Shown here piece by piece: positions 17,755 through 32,007 of a stretch of 64,000 bases of DNA. The notes under the pieces are model-generated. The model searched no databases and was not told the origin of the DNA. It saw only the letters and a list, made by a program, of their open reading frames with translations. The stretch spans positions 15,444,928 through 15,508,927 of the forward strand of contig CM055094.1 in NCBI GenBank assembly GCA_029204225.1. The letters are read 5' to 3'. This DNA is from Diphasiastrum complanatum (Eukaryota > Streptophyta > Lycopodiopsida > Lycopodiales > Lycopodiaceae). A program made the position numbers and the translations under genes. Position 1 is the stretch's first letter; each line of letters opens with the position of its first letter.

Positions 17755-18392
17755 CTACCCTTTGCTAGCTTCTCCATATCCAACCATGATCCCCTTAATC
17801 GAAAAGGAATCTATTTTGTTCTTGTGCTTAATGGAAATAAAATTTATTTCTCCTCTTAGCCATCCCATATTGTTGGGGTTTGTATGGACATGAAAGCTCT
17901 CTCTTGATTCTCGATCACAAGTCTTTGAAGTCATCGAATCTGTATTCACCTTTATTGTTCCACTTCAATATCTATAGCTCTGAACAATAGTCTTAAACTT
18001 CACAAAGCTCTCAAATATTTTTGACTTGGAAGAAAGTAAGTATACCAAACAATATTTTGAAAATTATCCATGAAGGTTACAAACATAGTAGAGCCTCTCA
18101 AACTTCTAGTGCTAGTGAAATGCACATCTGAATGTATAAGCACAAGAACATAAAGAGCTTTGGTGATAGAGAAAAGTAACTCATGTACTTCTGCCATGGA
18201 AATGATTCACATGTTTTACCTTCTTTTGTCCAAAAACTTGAGAGGCCGAGTGCAAGCTCCTCCTTGATCATAGCCTCCATAGACTTCAGATTGATGTGTC
18301 CAAGTCTCTTGTGTCACAACTCGAATATGGACAATTTTGGGCCTCCCCTAAATCTGTCACGTCGAATTTGTTCGATAGTTACATCTTTTTGA
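17755..18392 (-). pseudogene. Ty1/copia integrase fragment, internally deleted
   Basis: On the minus strand, about 18392 to 18000 encodes the GAG-pre-integrase and integrase start: MEAMIKEELALGLSS, then LIHSDVHFTSTRSLRG (first catalytic Asp) and TMFVTFMDNF. From 17949 to 17755 comes the post-integrase block KHKNKIDSFSIKGIMVGYGE. The middle of the core, with the second Asp and the Glu, is missing, and stops and frameshifts break the rest. The pre-integrase wording (MEAMIKEE-ALGL) is shared with the copia element at 53937-60060, so it is a relative. Confidence 0.8.
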
Positions 18393-18418
18393 CATCCTTC
18401 AGCATTTGAATGTCATTA

Positions 18419-18700
18419 CTAAAAAGTCAAATATAATGTAATGATAATCAAAGATGAATTCACTGATTTGTAATAGATGTTACAATCAATCAAACTTGGC
18501 ATAAAGCCTTGATGAATAAAGAATTTGTTGATACGATAAAACCAAGCACAAGACAACTGTTTAAGCCCATAAAGAGCTTTTCGAAGCTTGAATACCTGAT
18601 GGGTGTTACTCTCCAACTCATAGCCTTCAGGTTGAGACACATAAATGTCTTCTTCGATCACACCATGTGAAAATGTTGTTTGTTTCTAGATCACCCATTG
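18419..18700 (-). pseudogene. Ty1/copia reverse-transcriptase fragment
   Basis: The minus strand encodes TFSHGVIEEDIYVSQPEGY then FKLRKALYGLKQLSCAW, the copia RT region following the first catalytic Asp. It lies 5' of an integrase fragment on the same strand, whereas copia order is integrase then RT, so the two pieces are rearranged or from different copies. Confidence 0.8.
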
Positions 18701-19837
18701 CTGCAAATTAAAGTAAAAGTATGATCTTTGACCACGAGATTGAAAGTTTCCGAATAACCAACATTCGAGACTTGAGAAAATCCTCTGACAACTACTGGAT
18801 TTATTCCTCTTCCTAAATTCTATAATTAATCTAGATTCATTCATGTCGTTGTATATTCACTTGCATTGTCGCAAAGTCTGTAGAAATACACAAGATTCGA
18901 AGATAGGTACCTACGCGACAATCAAACTATCGATGGAGTTTCGAGTTTCGACTATCGATAGGCGCTCAAATGTTCAATTCAGACAACTATCAAATCAAAC
19001 ATTCGAACCTTTGTCGCCCTCAGCTCCAGTTGGTTCGACTTCGACTCGATTCCAAAAACTGTCGACTCTCTACTACGACATGGTACCACTCTAAATAAAG
19101 CGAGTCACCTATACAAGCTAGTCTTTGCACGGTGCAATTGTTTTGACAATGACAGTAGCCATGATCACCACTTGTCCATATAGTGAGAACTATGGCTACC
19201 ATCTACTTGGACAGTGATAGCCATGATCCCCACCAACATCAAAGTCTCTATACATTTGTATATATGTCGGATTAATGAACATCAAAACATGAAGTATTAT
19301 AGATTGATTCAGGATCAGACGATCAAGCATTGTAATCAATTAGCAGACACAATAGATGTTATTACATCAATTAAATTCAGACAAAAAGTCAAAATAAACT
19401 ATCGACTGATCTTCGCATCATTGAAAATGTTATATAACCAGATCTAGCTCCGAGTACGTGGTTACCACCATAATTGCCTTGTGCTCATTATTTTACCTGA
19501 CTTGTATTCTTTACTTTTTAAAATCAATTTACTGTCTTATTGCGTTCATGTTTATGTCAGTGTGAATGTATGCTACTCTAATTTAACCATTCTATCTGAT
19601 ACTGCTTTTGTATAGAATTACGCTTCCAAAATAATCAATTTAAATTGCTCTCTAATGTTATTTATGTATATAATCTGTTTACGAATCTGCAATATGTTAG
19701 CAGAAAGACATAAAGTAGAATTCAAATCCAAAATAAGATGCTTATACTTGGAAAGAGATATGGAAACTTATATAGACTGAGTCACTATTATTCTGCTACT
19801 AATCAAACTTTGAATACTTCTGTTCACATCATAAAGA

Positions 19838-20324
19838 ATTAAATTGGCATTATAGACTTGGTCACTTGAACAATGCGTATGTATCGAACATGTCTAAGAA
19901 ATCTATTGTACTTGATCTCGATTATCCAAATAGGAAAGTCAAACTCCCTATTTGCCAAAGTTGCATTACTGGAAAGCAGACTAGAAACCTACTTAGAAGC
20001 CACTAGCATGTAGCTAAAGATTTGTTAGATATTGTACATACATACATATATGAAGACCTTGTCATTTGTAGGTGCCATATTTTTCATAACATTTATTGAT
20101 AAATATTCTAGAAGAACAACTATTTATTTTATTAAGCATAAATCAGAGGCATTTAACCTTTTTAGAGAATTCAAGGAGCGAGCAGAGAAAGAAACTGGCA
20201 AATGAATCAAAGCATTGAGGTCAGACAATAGTGGAGAATACATCTCAACTGAATTCAAGGAGTATTGCCTCAGCCAAGGCATCAAGACAACAGTTCATCA
20301 CTCATTATTCACCTTAGTCCAACG
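19838..20324 (+). pseudogene. Ty1/copia pre-integrase and integrase fragment
   Basis: The plus strand encodes LNWHYRLGHLNNAYVSNMS and PICQSCITGKQTRN (HHCC zinc-binding region), then after frameshifts KHKSEAFNLFREFKERAE, IKALRSDNSGEYIST (second catalytic Asp) and EYCLSQGIKTT. Homology ends at the LTR-like boundary at 20325. The wording is close to the fragments at 32008-32480 and 37280-38105, so these come from one family. Confidence 0.8.
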
Positions 20325-20763
20325 TGTTGGATTGTTATCCTCATAAGCCAATTTTTAGTGTACATCCATTCATTTATCCAGTTTCTGCAGTTTTTGTTGT
20401 GTTATCGCGTAGTTTGCAGAATACACACAGAAGGTTAATAGTCGGGTTCGACAAGGACAAAGACTATTGAAGGAGGTCGAACTACCAAATGTTAAGAAAA
20501 CACGTTACCACTTATTTTAAAGCTAAATACTTGCTCTAATAATTGCTAGCAAGTAACTACCGTGTAACCTAATTGGATAAGTGATAGCTCAAAATGGCTA
20601 AGTTTCAATTGCAACCTGGCTAAATTGCTTTTCTAGCCGTCATTTGGATAAGCCTTTTCAGCATTTCCTAGCTAGTATAAATATTCTATCATTTCTAGTG
20701 CTACTATTCTTCGTTCTTTGTCTTCTTCCTTCATCTTTTGAAGACAAGTCAAGGATCATATAG
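20325..20763 (+). repeat. Copia-type LTR, truncated
   Basis: It begins TGTTGGATTGTTATCCTCAT and contains a TATA-like AGTATAAATATTC near 20676. Its first 60-70 bp resemble the start of the reverse-strand LTR ending at 22531 (TGTTGGATTATTCTCCTTC; both then have a CATCCATT..TTTATCCA block). The right boundary is set by where antisense gag begins and is approximate. Confidence 0.55.
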
Positions 20764-20765
20764 GT

Positions 20766-21090
20766 GAAGAATTTCCTTCATAGATGTAACTTAGTAGTTC
20801 CGTCCCTCACGTCATATAGTGAGTTCAGGATGTCCCAAATGTCTTTTGAATTTTTAACTTCAACTATGTATCCAATTTGTGTATCTGATATATTGAGGAT
20901 AATAAGTGCGAAAGCTTTACCATCCTTCGATTTTCACTTTGAGTCTTCTGTGTCATCTTCAAGTTTTACTTATGTACCTGTAACAACATCCCATAACTCG
21001 TTGGCGATTAGCAAGGTCTTCATCTTAAATTTCCACAAATGATAATTGGATCCATTAAGCTTGTCTGCAATAAGACCAGCTTTACTTTGA
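20766..21090 (-). pseudogene. Ty1/copia gag (UBN2-type) fragment
   Basis: The minus strand encodes DKLNGSNYHLWKFKMKTLL, ANELWDVVTGT, DGKAFALIILNISDTQIG and SKDIWDILNSLYDVRDG. This is the N-terminal part of copia gag. In-frame stops follow VTGT, DSK and KLHL. It lies downstream (minus-strand sense) of the PBS at 21354-21365 and the LTR at 21366-22531, as a normal 5' end should. Confidence 0.75.
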
Positions 21091-21353
21091 GAATCCATTT
21101 GGAACTTAGTCTGTCGATTGTATCGATGACGCTAAGATGTAGTAATGCCAACAACAGGAAATCAATTCTCTAATACTAAAACGATGAAAGGAACTAAAGA
21201 ATATGATATCAGTTTGATATTGCGAAAGATATCAAGTATTAGAGCTTTCACTCTGATATCGAAATAGTATTACGCCCTGATAGAGATTACAAGTTTGATA
21301 CCGTGATGGTTCAGATAAAGTAGTAGTGATATAGCACTGATACTATGATAGAA

Positions 21354-21365
21354 GCTCTAATACCA
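21354..21365 (-). promoter_or_regulatory. Primer-binding site of reverse-strand copia
   Basis: The minus-strand sequence TGGTATTAGAGC directly follows the CA end of the LTR (…CTGACA) and matches the initiator Met-tRNA PBS except for one base (TGGTATCAGAGC). Confidence 0.65.
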
Positions 21366-22531
21366 TGTCAGAAAGAGGTGTGCAAAAGATAGGTCGAACT
21401 CGAAAAGAAACGAACTCGAATAAAAATAATTCAAATGACAAGAAAAAAAAAACTTATCGTGTGCAGCAGAATAAACTATCTTCTTCTTTCACTATGCATG
21501 ATTATGCCTATCAATATCGAACAAAATAGTAGTGATAGAAATCACGTTCGATCTTATAGTAACTATCTTTGAAATCATCAGTACTACAGTGATTATTTAG
21601 CCAAACAATAATGCATTGAATTATCAGACAAATAATTTGTTGCGAATCACTAGACAAATAATTAGTCACGAAGAACTATAGAAACGCATACATTCTAAGA
21701 CAACCCTAAACGCAATAAAAGATAGTACTGATTCAGTATGAAAACGAAACAGAAGTAAATGAGTACAATAAGTTGCGGATCGAAGCCGTGTATTCTAAGC
21801 TATCTCTGAGCGGCTAAAATGGAAGTTTGAATTAAGCGCAATGTTGATAAGCAGTAAGCGCAATAACAATCTCTAAACAACTCTAAGAAGTGAGCTAGAA
21901 TGCTCATGAGTGTTCAAGCTCGTAGGCTTGAGAGCGAGAGAGCTAACTATTCAAATGCTTGCTGAACTTCTTCTTAACTTCTTAAAATTGTATGAATATG
22001 AACAACTATATACACTAAGCAATTAGGTCGTCAAATGTGATTGCCAGTTGGTTGGTGTCCGCTGGCATTCATCCAGTTCTTTCTCAGAAATTGATTGTTG
22101 ATAAGCGATGAAAATTGGCCATAAACAGTCTGTTTGCATAAATGAACTAAAACTGTCACTCTGTAGAAATGAACTAAAACTGCCACATGCGACAGTGTCG
22201 CCAAAAAACGACAGTGTCGACTTTTTGCGAAAAACTCGACATTGTCCTTAAATCTTATTTAGGGTAGCCCCACACTTTGCCAGAGTCATTTCCTTAACAT
22301 TTGAGGCACTTTGAAAAATGCAAAAAGGTGACACTGCATTTTTAAACATAATTCCTGATAGGCAAAAAATGCGACACTGTTGTCAAACTCCGTGTATTTC
22401 TGCAAACTTTGTAAAAACACTTGTAAATCTACAAACTGTGTAAAGACACGGAAAAATCCGCAAAATTGGATAAACAATGGATGAGGATTAAAACTGATTA
22501 GTCGATTAGTAAGAAGGAGAATAATCCAACA
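21366..22531 (-). repeat. 5' LTR of reverse-strand copia element (about 1,166 bp)
   Basis: On the minus strand it starts TGTTGGATTATTCTCCTTC at 22531 and ends CTGACA at 21366, immediately before the PBS. TG..CA ends, the PBS and the following gag support the limits. It contains short repeats such as ACAGTGTCG (near 22190-22220) and a TATA-like TGTATATAG near 22010. Confidence 0.6.
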
Positions 22532-24142
<1,611 letters not shown>

Positions 24143-24205
24143 ATGTAGGTTATGATGGTTAAAATACGATTTCTGTGTTTTGATTCGTCCATCCGAAATT
24201 AGGGT

Positions 24206-24370
24206 TTTGACTTATATTGACCATTGACTTATCATGGCCATAAGTGAAATTTTGCTAAATATGGTCTTTGACTTATGTTGACCAGTGACTTATCATGACC
24301 ATAAGTGAAATATTGCTAAATATGGTTTTGAATTATCATGACCATAAGTGAAATGTTGCTAGATATGATT
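24206..24370. repeat. Minisatellite, about 61-bp unit, nearly three copies
   Basis: The core ATCATGRCCATAAGTGAAAT recurs near 24231, 24292 and 24335 with shared flanks (GACTTATRTTGACCA). The third copy is shortened. Confidence 0.75.
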
Positions 24371-25290
24371 TTGGCTAGGTGTTAATTGCATGGCCTCACG
24401 CTTTTGAAAACTTCTATTTTGTGAAGGTTTCCTATTGTGGAAGAGGGGTTGAATCATTGACTCATGCCCTCCAAATGAATTCTTACTCAAAAGAACTTAT
24501 TGTACCTGTAGAATTGTGTTGCCTAATCTCACCTGCTAAAGAATTGAAAAGCCTAAGAATTTAGATGAGGTCTTAGATTACCTGACCAACCAAATGATGA
24601 AGACTCATCTCGTTCTTCACCCCACCTTAACTTGCATTTCCATTTTGGCTGCGATGAACTGAACTTGGCTTTCACTTTTGTTGCACGACTAATACAACAT
24701 GAAGCAATATTATTTCAGCACCCAGGCCAATTCTTCTTGTCTTGCATAAAATACTTTCATTTGAAATACCTTGCAGTTATTACACAATGATTAGCTATAT
24801 TACACAATTTAATATTCTACTATTTTTTTGCAATGTTTCATGAAGCTAAGGCTACATGAAACCTAGGTTGAAGAGTCAAAGCTTCCTCCAACGTAGCTTA
24901 AAATTCACACTCCAAATTGACAACAATGGAAAAAACTAACATAAGCATATGTAGCGGCACACTCTTCTATCACGACTACTCCATTAACCCTCGGGTTCAA
25001 GAAGGACTCCAAAATAAATCTAAAATCGAATTGTGCACAGAAAGAGGAGCGAAGATTATGCACATTGCATTGAGAAAGATCTAAGACATGAAGCAAAGAC
25101 TGAAACAATGAAACTCAAATATATCTACACACTTCTTTTGTTGTCCATCTCAAAGGCTGTTATATAATGCTCCCTTTCACGCCAATTTTTTGAGACTTAT
25201 TTGTGAATGCATCAAACAAAGGGACAAGAAAGAGCCAAGAATTGATTGATCACCTTTGCCTTCATTCTTACCACCACCAACTAACATCAT
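24371..25290. other. Intergenic, no recognised feature
   Basis: No protein homology or RNA gene recognised. Confidence 0.35.
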
Positions 25291-25293
25291 GTT

Positions 25294-25440
25294 CAATGCC
25301 TTCAAGACATAACAATGAGTTACTCCTTTGCTTGCTAATGAATGCACCATTCGATGCCTTCAAGATTTGGCAATGAGTTACTTATCTGCTTGCTAATGAA
25401 CGTGCTATTCAATGCCTCCAACATTTGGCAATGAGCATTG
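25294..25440. repeat. Minisatellite, about 60-bp unit
   Basis: ATTCAATGCCTTCAAGA-like and GTTACT..TGCTTGCTAATGAA blocks recur at about 60-bp spacing (for example 25317 and 25377), two to three imperfect copies. Confidence 0.6.
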
Positions 25441-25711
25441 ATTTGGACCTACAATGTATAAGCGTTTCGATTTGGTGGTTGCGTGATGCTTTTTGAGAAT
25501 GTGTGGCTGCTTGAATATGTCTGCTATTATTGTATAAGTAGTTATGTGCAAACCAGAAGCCTAAAATCCAATTGAAAGATGCTTGTGCGCAAATTTCTGA
25601 TAGTAAATTAACTCCGAAAAGGGAGCCATCAAGAAAATCAAACCCCCTTGATGCGTTTGCGCTGCAAAGAAAACAAGTTGCCAGAGCGGAAAAGCAATTC
25701 CAACACTGTAA

Positions 25712-26213
25712 GTGGATGATGTACTTGTGAACAATGAAGGCAGAAGCTCAAGCGCACAAAAAAGACCAAACCCGAGTAGACAGACCGAGTCAGAGAGATC
25801 TCACCCGCAAGGAAAGAAGGATAGAACAAGGCCTATTCCCCCCATAACCCAAGGCCTAGTAATGAGAAATTCGAAATCAGCTACTCAGCAGTTGAACATG
25901 GTCGAAGTGACCGATGAACTCTACTATCTCGAGGAGGAAGCACCGGACTCAGTCCCAATGCATTTCATCCCATCGACGACTTTGATCTAGGTCATTAGTT
26001 GAGCTCTTCTCCTCTTGCTATCACATGACATGGCTTGGGGGCTAGATCTAGGAGGATATTCCATGAGGGATCTAGGTTTGATTGGGTGGTTTTGCTCCAT
26101 AGCCTCTCTTGTGTTTTCCTATCCTCATCTTAGGGGTTTTCCTAGTGATCTTTACACTTATCGATGTAGGATTCATCTACGAAATGGAAAACATGGACTA
26201 GGTATCACCTATC
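25712..26213 (+). pseudogene. Possible upstream polyprotein remnant of the same gypsy
   Basis: An open stretch 25712-25990 encodes a charged, Arg/Ser-rich segment and then VEVTDELYYLEEEAPDSVP, plausible linker between gag and protease/RT, followed by stops. No diagnostic domain is present. The block at 26033-26095 (GCTTGGGGGCTAGATCTAGG) resembles one at 8868, inside the probable LTR region of the chromovirus. Confidence 0.3.
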
Positions 26214-27352
26214 ATGGTACTATTTAAGAAGAACAGAAAACTTAGAATTTGTGTGGACTGCAAGAAGCTCAACTCAGTGACCAACAAGGACCATTTTCCC
26301 TTGCCGAAAAATGTGTTGGAGAGAATAGCTGGAGCAGAAGCTTATAGCTTTTCAGATGGGTTTAGTGGCTATAACTGATGTCGACAAGATTCACATAATA
26401 CTTGCTCTGCCGGAACCGAAAACTATACGTGAAGTATACATCTTTAAGGGGCATTGCAACTATTCTCGGAGGTTTGTCCTGAATTTTGCTAAACTGGCCC
26501 ATTTGATATACCAAATGACCATCCAACTCGAATGGACAACTGAAGCCACCGAGGCTTTTCACAAACTCAAGAAGGCCTTAGTAACCTTTTCAAATTCCTC
26601 GACCCCTATATGGACCATAGAATTCCATGTCCATACAAACGCTTCTAAGTATGCCATAAGGATTGTTCTGACACAGCCTGGGGAGTACAAGAAGAATTAC
26701 TCGATTTATTTTGCCAATAGACAGCTGATTCCCGTGTAGATGAACTATACGACCACCGACTGAGAAGCGCTAACCATGGTATATAGCGTGAAGAAATTCC
26801 GCCATTACCTGTTAGCCAGTCCTTTCGTCTTCTTAGTAGATCACCAAGCCCTAAATAGTCGTTCAAAAAGGGAAACAACACTATCTGGCTGATCACCTCT
26901 CATGGATCCGCAACGTTTCTGAGAGTAGAGGGGTTGATGACAAACTCCTTGAGACAATCTTATTCCACATCGATGCCATCCCTGATGACATCGTTGGATA
27001 TCTTATGTCGGGACGTTCTCCCCTTGAGATGAACAAGATAGAACGATGCAACTTAATCATTAGATTTCACCCTTTCATGTTGATAGTCGGACAACTTTAT
27101 CGCACCTGTAACGGTGAAATTATGTGCCGCTATGTTCCCCTACCACACGAAGTGCCCCAAGTTGTAAGTATCGTCCATGAAGGAATAGCCAGAGGGCATT
27201 TCACTGCCGAAGCTACCAATAGGAAAGTGCTGCAATACGGCCTGCGGTGGCTCACGATGTTCAAAGATATTCACTATCAGGTTAAAAGGTATGACGGTTC
27301 AACCGAACTGTTACATACCTATGTTACTAGCAGTACTTCAGACCCCTATTAG
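26214..27352 (+). pseudogene. Ty3/gypsy pol remnant (RT start, RNase H, integrase zinc finger)
   Basis: From 26214 the translation shows LFKKNRKLRICVDCKKLNS, DHFPLPKNVLERIAGAEAY and FSDGFSGYN (RT fingers). It then jumps, with the RT catalytic centre deleted, to LPEPKTIREVYIFKGHCNY and SRRFVLNFAKLAHLIYQ (end of RT). RNase H follows: EFHVHTNASKYAIRIVLTQ and, past stops near 26737-26761, HYLLASPFVFLVDHQAL. From 27005 comes YVPLPHEVPQVVSIVHEG, then GHFTAEATNRKVLQYGLRW, the integrase zinc-binding part. The order is that of gypsy elements. The wording looks like Tat/Athila-type rather than the chromovirus at 7-8 kb, but this is a weak judgement. Confidence 0.8.
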
Positions 27353-28435
27353 TCCATTTAGTGTTGGGGGCTAAATGGCAAGGTACCCTTAAGATTAAGG
27401 ATATGTGCCCTTAGATAAGGGCAGACAAGTGACTATACCTTAGTTGGAGGTATGGAGTCACGTGACCCTTGGATAAGAGGTACCCTTAGTATTAAGGGTA
27501 GGTGCCTTAGATTAAGGTACTAGTGTCCAAGGGAAGGTGGGTGTCTATACCTTGGATGGAGGTATGGAACCTAGAGAGGTGTTAGAAAGTCATTGGATGA
27601 CTATTTCTCTAAACCTTGGGCATCAACCTTGAACCATATCACTTTATTGGTCTAGGACCAAAGTATACTTGCACAACTTGGGCAATGGGACCTAGCAGGA
27701 GGGCGCCCTTCTAAAGTGTCCATTGAGTTCCCAACTCCCACAAGAAAGGCATTCAAAGAGTCATAGGTTATGGAAGGAGTCTCTTGACATTCCATAAGCC
27801 TATGGAGGCTCTTGGAGATTCTTTAACTCCCTTAGGCTTCTCTCTCTCTCATTGGATGAACATGGAACTCCATAGTGCATTGGAGGGGTCCATGGGCCAT
27901 CTATATGAGGGTAGTAGGGCGCCCATTGGGAGGGGGAGATCTCTCTTGTTTGCTTTGCTTATGCTCTAGTGTTGCTACTAGTGTGTAGAGTGCTTTCTTG
28001 CGGTAGTATGCTTGAGGTTTGGATCTTGCTTATGGTATGGGACATAAGTAGGGTTTGGATCTTGAGTATTCTATGGAGTGTTGTGGTATGCTTGTGATTT
28101 GTTTATGGTTAGCAAGGGGGTGCTAGATAGGTCTTGCTTGGAGCTTGGATCTAGCTATGGTTGGGTGGTGAATACTTGAGGCCAGCTTGTTATCTATCTT
28201 TGTGTTTAAAGAGTAGGGACACAGGTGGAGGAGAGATCCTTGGAGGCTTGCAGATCCTTACTTGCAGGTGGAGGCATCCTAGCTTGGAGTTGGGGAGCAT
28301 CTTGAAGCTTGCAGATTGCTTGGAGACATTTGGAGGCTTTACCTTGGATTTGGAGGTCTTCCTCACCTCTACTTGTAAAACAAACCCAGAAAAAAGATAG
28401 AATGTCTTTCTGACCTATTTTGGTTGAGATGCCAT
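27353..28435. repeat. Insertion splitting the gypsy integrase, possibly a solo LTR
   Basis: Integrase zinc-binding sequence stops near 27300-27350 and the integrase core resumes near 28440. The block between is unlike either and starts TGTTGGGGGCTAAATGG at 27362. The flanks CCATTTAG (27354) and CCATTTGAG (28432) are similar and could be target duplications, but a clean CA end is not seen. Short internal repeats (GGTACCCTTA, CTATACCTT, GGAGGTATGGA) are present. Confidence 0.35.
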
Positions 28436-28439
28436 TTGA

Positions 28440-29300
28440 GAAATGAGGCATTGACTATGTCGACCCTATTCATCCCTAGCTGCACGTGGCTCAAGCTCGT
28501 TATATCATCATAGCCACTGCCTACTTGACCAAATGGGTAGAAGCCAAGGTAGTGAGGAAGGCTGACGCAACTCCACTACTAAATTTCTACATGCGAATAT
28601 TTTACTACGTTTGGGGTGCCCGCTAGAACTTGTGAGTGATCGCGAAACGCATTTTCTAAATGAAACTATCACTCACTTGTTGTCCTCTTATTTGGTTGTC
28701 CATAGGAAAAGCACACCATATTACCCATGTTGCAACGAACAAGCGGGATCATCGAATAAGATTCTCTGTGTTATTATCACAAAGATGGTTGAAGCTTCGC
28801 ACTTGGATCGAGAACACAAACTTCATGCAGCCTTATGGGCATTCAGAACCACCTTTAAGGTAGCACTTGAGAGACTCTATTCCAAATGGTGTATGGACAG
28901 AAAGCCGTAATGCTTGCTAAATTTGTCATTTTGATTTTGAGAGTCAGCATCATTTGAACGATTTAGTACAGAGAATCTATCAAGATGAGACTTCAAAATA
29001 TTGTCCAGGTTCATGAAACTTGCTTCCTAGCCCTAGCTACAGAGAAGCAACGTAGGAAGGCTTGGCACGATCGAAATATCAAGACCAAGGACTGGTCAAG
29101 TGAGAATTGGCCATGTTATACAATGCCAAGGCACATAAGGACAAGCTCAAGTTTCAAGGAGAATGACCGTACAAGGTAGTAGAAATTCGACCTAATGGTG
29201 CAATCATTCTTGCCGACTTGCAAGGCAAATTATTCGACACGCCCGTTAATGATAGCAAGTTGTGTCACTACTACCCTTGGCCGATGTTCAGCTCAGGGAT
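28440..29300 (+). pseudogene. Ty3/gypsy integrase core and C-terminal remnant
   Basis: The translation includes AQARYIIIATAYLTKWVEAK, then LELVSDRETHFLNETITHL (second catalytic Asp), HRKSTPYYPCCNEQAGSSNK (the HPQ-N-GQ-E region, with the Glu replaced in SSNK) and HAALWAFRTTFKVAL. Frames change several times up to about 29300. It continues the pol remnant at 26214-27352. Confidence 0.75.
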
Positions 29301-29339
29301 GTGCCTGAAGCACCATCCTTGTCATCCTCATCTACTCAT

Positions 29340-29590
29340 GACGAGCCATCCACACCCCATTAGACAGTTTAGATAGGCATAGTTACTAGTAGATCTAGGT
29401 AATTATACTTAGATTCTAGGTGACCCAATTGATCTAGATTAGATGACCCTTAACATAGGATAATTAGGCTAGATGAGATCTACTTAGCTAGGAAGATTAG
29501 TAGTCAGCTAGATAGCTTTATTTTAGATAGATCAGTCAGGCTATTAACTAGACCTAGTTAGCTAGAGTAAGTCTAGATAAATAGAGCTCA
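29340..29590. repeat. TAGAT/CTAGG-rich low-complexity sequence
   Basis: The short words TAGATCTAGG, TTAGCTAG and CTAGATNA recur many times without a fixed period. It may be a decayed simple repeat. Confidence 0.5.
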
Positions 29591-31188
29591 AATTAGACAA
29601 TCCAGATAATATACTCTGCTTCTGTCAAAGAAAGAGTGACAAAAGTCTTCTTATGATTGTTCCAAGAAATAGGACTGTCATTGAGAAAGAATGTAAACCA
29701 CATGTGGACTTACAATTATCTACATCTCCTCTACGACTTGCATCAAAATATCCACTAAGCTGATGAAGATTGTTTGTCAACTTTTCCATAACAAATGCAC
29801 TGGTCCGTGGTAGCTCAAATGTATCTCATGACTCTTATAAGAGCATTCCAATGGGTAATGTCCTGATTAGCCATGAATTTCTGAGTGAGCTCACCACAAA
29901 AGCTATATTAGGTCTTGTACAGACCATTGCATACATGAGAGAACCAAGTATCGATCGATAAGGATAGTCTCTCATCTGCCCCTCTTCTTGCTTGGTCTGA
30001 GGACATTGGTCCTTCGACATTCGCAGACCTGGATCCATCGATGAGTGAGTTAATTTACAATTGATCAAAGTATATCTGATAAGAATGTTGTGAAGATACC
30101 TTTGTTGAGTAATAAAGATCAGTCATCTCGCTCTGTCTTTGTAGATTTGAATGTCCAAATAGAAGTGAGCTTCACCTAGATCAGTCATGTCAAATTTGAA
30201 AGACAACATCTATTTAGCATCCTTCACCAGACTTGTACTATTGTTGAAAAGCAATGCGTCGTCAACGTACAAGATGATAATAATCAAGAATTGCTACACT
30301 AACTTGAAGTACACATTGCAGTCAGCAGTGCTTGGTTGAAAATCTTATCGAATGAGAAATGTGTTGATCCTCTGAAACCAAGCTCTGGTTGATTGCTTCA
30401 GGCCATAAAGTGCCTTATGGAGTTTACAGACATGATGTTTTATACCTTCATGAACGTATCCTTCAAGCTAGAGCATATAGATATCTTCTTTGATGACTCC
30501 ATTCTCATAAGATGTTTGTACATCGAGTTGATGTACTTCGAGGTTAGCTACTGCAACATAAGATAGGAGAGTTCAGATTGATGAATGTTTGACTTTCATG
30601 TCTTCCTTTGATCAATCGCTCCATTGGCATTGTACTTGATCTTAAAGACCCATTTGCAATCGATAAGATTCCAGCCAACAGGAGTTTCGACTAATGACCA
30701 TGTCTGGTTCTTGATCAAAGAGGAATACTCTCTGTCCATCACTTCTCTCCAGAGATCAGATTCTGGTAGGATAAGTGCCTCTTTCACAGTCATCAATTCC
30801 TGGATTAAAAGCTAGACAAACTCAGGAGTATACCTTGTGAGTTGTGAGCGCACTCAGCTTGATCTTCTTGGGTGGCGTCGGCTGATGATCCAATCCTTGG
30901 ATTTGTTGTTGCTGAGTGCCAACAACTTATTCGTCTAACTCGTTGTCGAGTAGTCCATCGACTATGGACACGCTTGAGCCTGAGGCTCGAATATCGTGTC
31001 GATGGTAGGAGTCGAAGATTCACATGGAACTTTGTCCTTGCCTTTGAAGTCGATAAACTGATTCTCGATAAAGACTGTATCCCTACTGAATAAAATCTGC
31101 TAGATATTGGGGTCGTATAGCATGTAAGTGTTGTCAGCGAAAGTGTAGTGTTCTCAAAGTCTATGCTAAAACTAGTTGAAGAGGGAGT
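29591..31188 (-). pseudogene. Ty1/copia post-integrase, RT and RNase H remnant
   Basis: On the minus strand from 31180: LYDPNI, ILFSRDTVFIENQFIDFKGK (post-integrase RDV-F block). Then 30796-30596 encodes LWREVMDREYSSLIKNQTW and NLIDCKWVFKIKYNANGAID (start of RT). Decayed RT follows. At 30000-29850 comes DYPYRSILGSLMYAMVCTRP (end of RT). Near 29700-29600 comes ISWNNHKKTFVTLSLTEAEY (RNase H). Stops and frameshifts throughout make it inactive. The domain order is consistent with one element whose 5' part (gag, integrase) is at 32851-32008 on the same strand. Confidence 0.85.
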
Positions 31189-31985
<797 letters not shown>

Positions 31986-32007
31986 GATCAGGTTATGGAT
32001 TTGGATC

